Below, in pieces: positions 51,561 to 61,200 of a DNA stretch of 64,000 nt. A program made the position numbers and the translations under genes. The stretch is from JAKPBU01 sp964425695. Lineage in GTDB: Bacteria > Pseudomonadota > Gammaproteobacteria > Xanthomonadales > Xanthomonadaceae. Where the stretch lies: positions 186,001 to 250,000 of the forward strand of contig CAYRNF010000003.1 of the NCBI GenBank assembly GCA_964425695.1. Direction: 5' to 3'. A model generated the notes under the pieces. That model had not been told where the DNA came from. It made no database searches and saw only the letters and a program-made list of their open reading frames with translations. Positions within the stretch are counted from its first letter, which is position 1. Each line of letters starts with the position of its first letter.

Positions 51561-51790
51561 GCACGCGGTGGAAGAAGCGGCGCCTGTCCCTGACCGGACC
51601 CGGCGCCGCTGCCGAAGGCGCAACCGCCCGGAATCGCTCAGGCCAGTGACCGCCGCGTGCCCACACTCTGGAGAGATCGGCTGTCCGCGCGCCTTGCGGG
51701 CGAGGCCGGCGCCGAAGGGGCAAGCGGTGCGGCGGGCCGGTGCAGCACCGGTGCGCACGCGCTTCCAAACTCTCAGGCGAAAGGACAGAG
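51561..51790 (+). ncRNA. Tandem glycine riboswitch upstream of gcvP
   Basis: Two aptamers lie head to tail. Aptamer 1 (51561-51660): P1 arms GCACGCGGTGG and CCGCCGCGTGC, core GCCGAAGGCGCAACC and GAATCGCTCAGGC. Aptamer 2 (51666-51790): P1 arms CTCTG and CAGAG, core GGAGAGA, GCCGAAGGGGCAA and AAACTCTCAGGCGAAAGGAC, near-perfect to the family consensus. A 5-base linker joins them. Downstream, CCCGGC-ACC-GCCGGG (51805-51819) may belong to the expression platform; there is no T-run, so control is more likely at translation or through this helix than by a simple terminator. Glycine normally turns gcv genes on. Confidence 0.93.
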
Positions 51791-51850
51791 GGGCATCCCG
51801 CCTTCCCGGCACCGCCGGGGAGCCGCCAGCGGCCCGTGCCGCGCCAACGG

Positions 51851-54814
<2,964 letters not shown>

Positions 54815-54834
54815 TGGGCGCCACGCGCAGCAGG

Positions 54835-54864
54835 AAAAGGCCGGGCACTGCCCGGCCTTTTTCG
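54835..54864 (+). terminator. Intrinsic terminator after gcvP
   Basis: AAAAGGCCGGG / CCCGGCCTTTT (11 bp) with a 5-base loop and trailing TTCG sits 20 bases after the stop. A classical rho-independent terminator. Confidence 0.88.
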
Positions 54865-54995
54865 TGGGCGCAGCGAGGCGCGGCGTAGAGATGGGGCGGC
54901 TCCATGCCGTCGTCGCGGCGACGGCTTGAAGCCGTGAGGCTGCCCGTCGTCATGGGGTCGCCAGACCGGCGAATGTCGGGCCCGGTGAGACTTCG

Positions 54996-55067
54996 CTTCG
55001 CCTTGGGATCGTCATCCCGCTTCGCCTGGGATCCTCATCCCCGCTTCGCCTCAGAATCGTCATCCCG
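54996..55067. repeat. Three tandem 24-bp repeats
   Basis: Units at 54996-55019, 55020-55043 and 55044-55067 each begin CTTCGCCT and end in TCATCCCG or TCATCCCCG, with four to five differences between any two. The last unit runs directly into a dispersed CGTCATCCCGGCG hairpin repeat, so the array looks like stepwise duplication at the edge of that element. Confidence 0.8.
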
Positions 55068-55295
55068 GCGCAGGCCGGGATCCAAGGACGTTGCCTCCGC
55101 ACCGCCATGCCGGCCCGGCGAGTTCCTGGCGGCCTGGTTGCGTGGCGCGCGCGGATCACGCGGTGCCTGGATAGCGGCCACACCTGCGTGCGCGGCAGGG
55201 GCGTCCATGGATCGCGGCCTGCGCCGGAATGACGGCGAACGCAACGTGTGCGACCGGGATGGACCTTGCATCCCCGCGTTCGCGGGAATGACGGC
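55057..55295. repeat. Cluster of three dispersed hairpin (REP-like) repeats
   Basis: Copy 1 (55057-55090, plus orientation) contains CCCGGC-GCAG-GCCGGG. Copies 2 (55203-55236) and 3 (55258-55295) lie in the opposite orientation, copy 3 with CCCGCG-TTCG-CGGG. All share a CGTCATnCC...GGATnCA(A)GG frame. Copy 3 ends on the first base of the stop codon of the GIY-YIG gene. Such palindromes are abundant between genes in this family (established from memory). The region 54865-55294 has no gene. Confidence 0.75.
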
Positions 55296-55864
55296 TAGGC
55301 CGGGGCGCGCACCAGGGCGACGTGGCGGTACCAGTCCATCACGCCCGGCGCAAGCACGTCTTCGAACGCGACACCGAGCGCCGCATGCGCGTCCAGCGTG
55401 TCGCGCACGGTACGCTGCGCGGCGGTGGCGATGCCGCGATGCTCCAGTTCCTCGAGCCGCAACCGCGCGGTCCATTCGTGGAGCAGTTCGCGCCTTGCGT
55501 GCAGCGCGTCGCGCAGCCATGTCGACAGCGGCGCATGGATCACATGGCCGCGTGCGTGCAGCGCGTCTGCTGCCTCGCGCAGACCGGCGTCGGCGCCACG
55601 CAGCCACTCGGTCCAGCCGCCGGCCGCCTTGCGCACGGCCAGCGGTTGCGGCGCGCGATGCGCGGCCAGCGGGCGCCGCAGCGCCAGCTCCACATTGCGC
55701 GCGTCGCGCTGGGTTTCAGCTTCCACCAGCAGGCCGCGCGACAGGTCGAAGAATTCGAACCAGCGTGCGTGCAGCTGGCCGATACGCGCCAGCGGGTCGC
55801 GCGAGAAGCCGACCTTGCAGTGGTCTTCCCACGTGCACGGCAGGACGTAGGTGAACCAGGCCAT
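55295..55864 (-). CDS. GIY-YIG nuclease-like protein (T5orf172 type)
   Basis: 189 aa. The N-terminal part FTYVLPCTWEDHCKVGFSRD, followed by PLARIGQLHARWFEFFDLSR matches the T5orf172/GIY-YIG subgroup (Y-V, then KVGxSxDPxxRxxQL). The middle RDARNVELALRRPLAAHRAP contains an Arg and the acidic Glu expected for the active site. The rest is helical and Ala/Arg-rich. Nuclease activity is inferred only. A dispersed repeat begins at its stop codon. Confidence 0.7.
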   Translation of the reverse strand: MAWFTYVLPCTWEDHCKVGFSRDPLARIGQLHARWFEFFDLSRGLLVEAETQRDARNVELALRRPLAAHRAPQPLAVRKAAGGWTEWLRGADAGLREAADALHARGHVIHAPLSTWLRDALHARRELLHEWTARLRLEELEHRGIATAAQRTVRDTLDAHAALGVAFEDVLAPGVMDWYRHVALVRAPA

Positions 55865-55873
55865 GGTGCGCGG

Positions 55874-56650
55874 TCAGCGGCCCTGCGGCGCGGCCGGCAG
55901 CGCCGGATCGAATTGCATCCCGCTGCCGATGTCCTGCAGGCAGCGCAGCGGCGCCTTGTCGATGCGCAGGCGGCGCGTGTCGACCGCATCGTCCTCGATG
56001 CTGCCTTCGGCCACGGTCGCGCGGCCGGTCAGGTAGTTGATGCTGGTGTCCTCGGTCCGGCCGCTGTTGCGCTGCAGGTGGCTGCGGTCGAAGCCGATCA
56101 GGCGCAGGCAGCCCTGCTGCCAGCGGAAGGTGAAGGTGTTGGTCCACGTGCCCCACCCGCCCGCGCTGCGCCAGGCATGCAGGCGAACGCGCAGCGTCCC
56201 GCGCGCGATGGCGAGCGCGTCGTCGCCTTGCACGTAGTCGTCGTCCACCGGGTCGTCGCGGCGCGGGACCAGCGCGTGGTCCTGCAGCACGCGGCGATAG
56301 CCGGCGCCATCGCGTAGCGCCACCACCAGCATGCGGGGATTGGTGTCGAAGTCGGCTTCGCCCAGTCCTGCATTGCGCAGGATGTTGCGCGGATCGCGCA
56401 GGCGCAGCAGCAGCGCGAGATCGGCTTTGCCATCGGTGTCGAGGTCGCCGCTGGCCTGCTGCTCCAGCGTCCAGCCCGGCGGGACGAAGCCGGCTGCCTC
56501 GCGCGCCTGCGACGCGACAGGCGGATACAAGACCGCCGGCAGCGTCTCGCCGTCCCACGCAGGCTGCGCGCCGGCAGCCTGCGCGGTGGCGGCGAGCATC
56601 AGGCAGGTGGCCCACCACGGCGTGCGGGACAGGCGACGGGAGGCAGGCAT
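55874..56650 (-). CDS. Secreted protein with FG-GAP-like calcium loop
   Basis: 258 aa. A signal peptide (hydrophobic WWATCLMLAATAQAA, cut after AGA) exports it. The mature sequence has SGDLDTDGKADLALLLR, a classical FG-GAP/VCBS calcium-binding turn, and two cysteines (QQGCLRLIG and PLRCLQDIG). The rest is beta-rich. It resembles unnamed exported proteins of this family. An upstream in-frame ATG at 56695 would lengthen the n-region. Ends 9 bases before the GIY-YIG start, so they are co-transcribed. Confidence 0.72.
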   Translation of the reverse strand: MPASRRLSRTPWWATCLMLAATAQAAGAQPAWDGETLPAVLYPPVASQAREAAGFVPPGWTLEQQASGDLDTDGKADLALLLRLRDPRNILRNAGLGEADFDTNPRMLVVALRDGAGYRRVLQDHALVPRRDDPVDDDYVQGDDALAIARGTLRVRLHAWRSAGGWGTWTNTFTFRWQQGCLRLIGFDRSHLQRNSGRTEDTSINYLTGRATVAEGSIEDDAVDTRRLRIDKAPLRCLQDIGSGMQFDPALPAAPQGR

Positions 56651-56742
56651 GGATCGCGCGTGATGGACGGGGCGACCGAGTGTACGGCGGTCCATGCACG
56701 ACGCGGGCGCAAGCAAGGCGCGTGAGCGCAAACCCGTCGCAG

Positions 56743-57390
56743 TCACCGCGCCCCCCCGTGGCCGGCTGCGGCAACATCCGGACGCGCACGGAACACCACG
56801 CTCATGCGCGGGCCCACCGGGCATCTCGTCTTGGGGATGCCGTGCTGGTGCGTGGTCTGCGCGGCGTGGCTCATGGACAGCACGCTGCCGGGCATCAGGT
56901 CGATGGAGACGGTGTCGCGTGCGCCGCCATTGGCGCGGATGAGCATGCGCCTGGGCGCGCCGAGCGAGACCAGCGTGATCGGGTGCCCCTCGCACAAGGT
57001 ATGCAGCTTGTCGCCGTGCATCGCCACGCTGTCGTTGCCGTCGCGGTACAGGTTGAGCCCGGCGCTGGTGTAGGGCGCGGGGGCCAGCGCCTGCACGCGG
57101 TCGAGCAGCGCACGCAGCGGCAGGTCGTCCGGGAAATCCGCGACGCGATAGCCGGCCAGCAGGCGCGGCACGGCGACGATGCGGTCGTACATCGGCCTTT
57201 GCATCGCCTGCCAGTGCGCGCGGTCGCGCAGCGCCTGGAACCAGCGCTGCGCGGTGCCTTCGGCGATCACGCCGGGCCAGTAGCGGATGCCGCCCTGCGC
57301 GTCGTCCACCAGCACGCGCGGGTGCGTCGCGTCGCAGACGGGGGCGAACAGGTCGTCGCACCGTGCGACCGTGGCCATCTGCAGCGTCAC
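56743..57390 (-). CDS. alkB: Alpha-ketoglutarate-dependent dioxygenase AlkB
   Basis: 215 aa. 2OG-Fe(II) oxygenase: HxD in VAMHGDKLHTL, LGAPRRMLIR, distal His in SHAAQTTHQHGIPK and the 2OG-binding Arg in RMSVVFR. It reverses 1-methyladenine and 3-methylcytosine in DNA or RNA. The GTG at 57390 overlaps the dnaE2 stop (GTGA); an ATG four codons on is an alternative. Translational coupling places it at the end of the lexA-imuA-imuB-dnaE2 unit, so it should be damage-inducible with the mutasome. Confidence 0.9.
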   Translation of the reverse strand: MTLQMATVARCDDLFAPVCDATHPRVLVDDAQGGIRYWPGVIAEGTAQRWFQALRDRAHWQAMQRPMYDRIVAVPRLLAGYRVADFPDDLPLRALLDRVQALAPAPYTSAGLNLYRDGNDSVAMHGDKLHTLCEGHPITLVSLGAPRRMLIRANGGARDTVSIDLMPGSVLSMSHAAQTTHQHGIPKTRCPVGPRMSVVFRARPDVAAAGHGGAR

Positions 57391-60300
57391 CGGAAATCCC
57401 GTGAATCCACGTGCATGCCGCCCAGCAGCGGCGACAGGTCCTGCAGGTCGCGCGCGATCAGGTGCTGCACGCCGTCCACCTGCTCCCAGCGCCCACGCAC
57501 GCCCAGCAGGCGCGCACCCAGCAGCGCCTTGCGGCGGCGCGCGGCCAGGTCCTGCCACACCACCACGTTGACCATGCCGTGTTCGTCTTCCAGGGTGACG
57601 AAGATCGTGCCGCCGGCGGTGGCCGGACGCTGGCGCTGGGTCACCAGCCCGGCCGCGAACGCGCCGCGCCCGTGCGGCAGCGCGCGCAGCTGCTGCGAAT
57701 CCAGTACGCGCCGTTCGCGCAGCGCGTTGCGCAGCAGCGACAGCGGATGCGCGCCCAGGGTGAGGCCGGTGGTTCGGTAATCGGCCAGCACGTCCTCGCC
57801 CACGGTCGGTGCCGGCAGCGCGATGGCGTGTTCGTGCGGGCTCTGCAGCGACGCCAGCGCGGCGGCGCGCTCCACGCCCGCCACCTGCCAGCGCGCGGTA
57901 TTGCGATGTCCCGCCAGTCCATCGAGCGCGCCGGCTTCGGCCAACGCGGTGCGCGAGCGGGCGTCCAGCCCCGCGCGCCGGCACAGGTCGGCCACGTTCG
58001 CGAACGGGCGTTGCGCACGCGCGGCCACGATCGCATTGGCCACCGCTTCGGCCATGCCATTGACCTGGCGGAAACCAAGGCGGATGGCGGGCTGCGGCGT
58101 TTCTATCCGTTCGTCCAATGCGCGCTTTTGCAGGGGCGGCTTCAACCGCGAGTCGTTGCCGCTGTGGTTGCCGGTGTTGGCATCGGGAAACAGCTCGCGG
58201 CTGAAGCTGCGATCGACCAAAGTGTTGTCCCACTGGCTGTGCAGCACGTCCACCGGCAGGAATTCCACACCCACCCGTTCGCCATTGCCGCGGCGCGCGT
58301 CCTGCACGATCTGGCTGGGCGAATAGAACCCCATCGGCTGCGCATTGAGCAGCGCGCAGGCGAACGCCGCCGGCTCGTGGCGCTTGAGCCAGCAACTGGC
58401 ATAGACCAGGCCGGCGAACGACGCCGCGTGGCTCTGCGGGAACCCGTACGAACCGAAGCCCTTGATCTGCTCGAAGATCTGGTCGATGAAGGCCGAGTCG
58501 TAGCCTTTTTCTTCCATCAGGCCGCGGATGCGCAGGCGGTGCGGCTCCATGTCGCCACCGTGGCGCCACGCCGCCATCGAGCGGCGCAGGCCGTCGGCCT
58601 CGGCCGGGGTGTAGCCGGCGTGGATCACCAGTTCCATCACCTGTTCCTGGAACAGCGGCACGCCCAGCGTAGGGCCCAGGATCTCCTCGATGCCGGCCGA
58701 CGGATAGGTGACCGGCTGCTTGCCCATGCGCCGCTGCAGGTACGGGTGGACCATGCCGCCCTGGATCGGGCCGGGACGCACGATGGCCACCTCCACCACC
58801 AGGTCGTAGAACTTCGCCGGTTTCAGCCGCGGCAGCATGGTCATCTGCGCGCGCGATTCGATCTGGAACACGCCCACGGTGTCGGCGCGCTGGATCATCG
58901 CGTAGGTCTGCGCGTCTTCCTTGGGGATCGTGGCCAGCTCCAGGTCGCGGCCGCGGTGCCCGCGCACCAGGTCCAGCGCCTTGCGGATGCAGGTCAGCAT
59001 GCCCAGCGCCAGGCAATCGACCTTGAGCAGGCCGAGGGACTCCAGGTCGTCCTTTTCCCACTGGATCACGGTGCGGTCGGCCATGCTGGCGTTCTCCACC
59101 GGCACCAGGTGCCACAGCGGCGCATCGGAAATGATGAAGCCGCCCACGTGCTGCGACAGGTGGCGCGGCTTGCCTTCGAGCATCGCCGTGACCGCCAGCA
59201 CGCGCGCCACCAGCGGGTTTTCGATGTCGAAGCCGGATTCGGACAGGCGCTGCGACATCTCGGTGCCGGCATTGCCCCAGCCGTAGCATTCGGCCAGCAG
59301 CCCCAGCTGGTCGGGCGGCATGCCGAAGACCTTGGCCACGTCGCGCACCGCGCTCTTGCCGCGGTAGCGGATCACCGTGGCGGCCAGCGCGGCGCGCTCG
59401 CGGCCGTACTTGGCGTAGACGTACTGCATGACTTCCTCGCGCCGCTCGTGCTCGAAGTCCACGTCGATGTCCGGCGGCTCGTTGCGCGCCCGCGACAGGA
59501 ACCGTGCGATCAGCAGCCGCGTCTGCATGGGATCCACGGCGGTGATGCCCAGCGCGTAGCAGACCGCGGAATTGGCCGAGGACCCGCGGCCCTGGCACAG
59601 GATGTTCTTCGACCGCGCGAAGCGGACGATGTCCTCCACGGTGAGAAAGAACGCCTCGTACTGCAGCTCCGCGATCAGCGCCAGTTCTTCCTCGATCTGC
59701 GCCACGACTTTCGCCGGCACGCCTTCGGGCCAGCGGCGGCGCATGCCCTGTTCGGTGAGCGAACGCAGCCAGCTGGCGGGCGTGTGGCCTTCGGGCACCA
59801 GCTCGCGCGGATAGACGTATTTCACCTCCTGCATGGAGAACGTGCACTGCCGGGCGATGTCCACCGCGGCCTGCAGCAGTGCATGCCCACCCGGCACGGC
59901 GCCATAGACGTTGCCCAGCGCGCGCCGCGTGCGCAGGTGGCGCTCGCCGTTGGGGAACAGGTGCGCGCCGCCTTCGGCCAGGGTGGTGCCGTGGCGGATC
60001 GCGGTGACGGTGTCCTGCAGCACGCGCTGGCGGCGCGTGGCCATGTGCACGTCGCCGCTGGCCACCGGCTGCAGGCCGATGTCTCCGGCCAGGCGCAGCA
60101 GCTGCTGCAGCCGCCGCGCATCGTCGTGCTGGCGGTGCAGCTCCACGGCCAGGAACGCGTGCGTGCCGAACACGCCTTTCAGCCATGCGCCCTCGCTGCG
60201 CTCAGGCGCCTCGCCTGGAAGCCACAGCGCGAACAGCCCGGTTTCGCGGGCGTGGCCGGAGCGCACGGTACGCGATACGCCTTCGCGCCCCTCGCTCGAC

Positions 60301-60932
60301 GCCTTCTTTTCCGATATCCCGTCGCCCGGCCGCTCGTCATGCGGGTGATCGCCCATCCGCGAACCGTCACTCCTGCGCATGCAGGGGACGATGGACGTTG
60401 GTTCCCCGTCCGGTCGCGTGGCCGGCGCATATCCGAGCCAAGATTTCAGGGCAAGTTCGCGTTCCACGTCCGCGCGCGCCAGCCGGTATTGGCCTTTCGC
60501 GGCGCCGCGCCGCGCGGCGGTGATCAACCGGCACAGCGCCGCGTACCCGGCCTTGTCCTGCACCAGCAGCACGCAGCGCAGGCCGCATTCCAGCCGGAAT
60601 TCGGCGCCGACGACCAGCTTGATGCCGGTGGCCCTGGCCGCATCGTGCGCGCGCACGATGCCGGCCAGCGAGCATTCGTCGGTGATGGCCAGCGCCTCGT
60701 AGCCGCATTGCGCCGCGCGCGCGAACAGCTCCTCGGCGCTTGCGGCGCCGCGCAGGAAGCTGAAGTCGGAGACGCAGTGCAGTTCGGCATAGGCCGGCGT
60801 GTCGTCGCCCGGATCGTCGTTGGCGGCGTGCGCCGCGAAGCGCTGCATGCGCTGCGCCATGCGCACCGCGCGCGGCGCGCGGCCGCCGGGGGTCTCGCGG
60901 TCCACGCCGTCGATGGCGTCGTCCCAGCTCAT
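57387..60932 (-). CDS. dnaE2: Error-prone DNA polymerase DnaE2 (ImuC) with repeat-derived inserts
   Basis: 1181 aa, about 100 more than usual. PHP domain (1-330: AELHCVSDFSFLRGAASAEE), polymerase core with ILCQGRGSSANSAVCYALGI and the catalytic acids in PPDIDVDFEHERREEV, fingers, then OB domain (GTIFVTLEDEHGMVNVVVWQ). Extra sequence sits at about residues 170-225 (inside the PHP region) and 900-935 (before QPAIRLGFRQV). Both contain copies of dispersed palindromic repeats read in frame (60364-60395 and 58130-58210). Function is translesion synthesis with ImuA/ImuB. Confidence 0.95.
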   Translation of the reverse strand: MSWDDAIDGVDRETPGGRAPRAVRMAQRMQRFAAHAANDDPGDDTPAYAELHCVSDFSFLRGAASAEELFARAAQCGYEALAITDECSLAGIVRAHDAARATGIKLVVGAEFRLECGLRCVLLVQDKAGYAALCRLITAARRGAAKGQYRLARADVERELALKSWLGYAPATRPDGEPTSIVPCMRRSDGSRMGDHPHDERPGDGISEKKASSEGREGVSRTVRSGHARETGLFALWLPGEAPERSEGAWLKGVFGTHAFLAVELHRQHDDARRLQQLLRLAGDIGLQPVASGDVHMATRRQRVLQDTVTAIRHGTTLAEGGAHLFPNGERHLRTRRALGNVYGAVPGGHALLQAAVDIARQCTFSMQEVKYVYPRELVPEGHTPASWLRSLTEQGMRRRWPEGVPAKVVAQIEEELALIAELQYEAFFLTVEDIVRFARSKNILCQGRGSSANSAVCYALGITAVDPMQTRLLIARFLSRARNEPPDIDVDFEHERREEVMQYVYAKYGRERAALAATVIRYRGKSAVRDVAKVFGMPPDQLGLLAECYGWGNAGTEMSQRLSESGFDIENPLVARVLAVTAMLEGKPRHLSQHVGGFIISDAPLWHLVPVENASMADRTVIQWEKDDLESLGLLKVDCLALGMLTCIRKALDLVRGHRGRDLELATIPKEDAQTYAMIQRADTVGVFQIESRAQMTMLPRLKPAKFYDLVVEVAIVRPGPIQGGMVHPYLQRRMGKQPVTYPSAGIEEILGPTLGVPLFQEQVMELVIHAGYTPAEADGLRRSMAAWRHGGDMEPHRLRIRGLMEEKGYDSAFIDQIFEQIKGFGSYGFPQSHAASFAGLVYASCWLKRHEPAAFACALLNAQPMGFYSPSQIVQDARRGNGERVGVEFLPVDVLHSQWDNTLVDRSFSRELFPDANTGNHSGNDSRLKPPLQKRALDERIETPQPAIRLGFRQVNGMAEAVANAIVAARAQRPFANVADLCRRAGLDARSRTALAEAGALDGLAGHRNTARWQVAGVERAAALASLQSPHEHAIALPAPTVGEDVLADYRTTGLTLGAHPLSLLRNALRERRVLDSQQLRALPHGRGAFAAGLVTQRQRPATAGGTIFVTLEDEHGMVNVVVWQDLAARRRKALLGARLLGVRGRWEQVDGVQHLIARDLQDLSPLLGGMHVDSRDFR
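58130..58210. repeat. Dispersed inverted repeat inside dnaE2
   Basis: Arms GCGGCTTCAACCGCGAG (58136-58152) and CTCGCGGCTGAAGCTGC (58194-58210) are 15/17 complementary around a 41-base centre. They match the GTAGGAGCGGCTTCAGCC element at 60983-61141, including a TTGC-rich centre next to the left arm and AAAnnCTCGCGGCTGAAGC at the right arm. The copy keeps the dnaE2 frame open and encodes RSFSRELFPDAN and SRLKPPLQ, parallel to RSGFSREFFPG and SRLKPLLR encoded by the intergenic copy. Confidence 0.75.
60364..60395. repeat. Dispersed hairpin repeat inside the dnaE2 PHP region
   Basis: CCGTCACTCCTGCGCATGCA, continuing GGGGACGATGG, aligns without gaps to copy 1 at 55057-55090 at 24 of 33 positions, and the stem TCCTGC/GCAGGG keeps pairing through a compensatory G-C to T-A change. 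It lies at DnaE2 residues about 180-190 in an expanded low-conservation stretch (about 170-225), which is probably insertion-derived. Confidence 0.6.
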
Positions 60933-60982
60933 GGGGTGGATCCGGGTCGCCCGGCGACGCCAACGCCCGTGGCACCCGTGTT

Positions 60983-61141
60983 CGTAGGAGCGGCTTCAGC
61001 CGCGTGCTGTTGCTGTTGCTGTTGCTGTTGCCTTTGGAAGGATTCCCGGTTCGTACGTGCAAGAGCTGAAGGCAGAACCGATGCAGTCCGTTGGCCCGCA
61101 GCGACACCTGGAAAAAACTCGCGGCTGAAGCCGCTCCTACG
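60983..61141. repeat. 159-bp element with perfect 22-bp inverted ends between imuB and dnaE2
   Basis: The arms 60983-61004 and 61120-61141 are perfect reverse complements beginning CGTAGGAGCGGCTTCAGC. Inside lie four copies of CTGTTG (61006-61029) and about 85 bases of unrelated sequence. No transposase is coded; short terminal inverted repeats around a non-coding centre suggest a mobile palindromic element (MITE/REP-like). In the mRNA the arms can fold into a 22-bp helix between imuB (stop 61201) and dnaE2 (start 60932), where it could attenuate or process the transcript. No gene lies in 60933-61200. Confidence 0.8.
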
Positions 61142-61200
61142 CGAGCAACACGACCCACGCGAGCCATGCAAGCCGGGCGAGCGCAGGCACGCGCTGCGCT

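Noticed and set aside
54996..55295. Possible CRISPR array
   Set aside because: The 24-bp units are directly joined with no spacers and the other copies are inverted hairpins; no cas genes are present.
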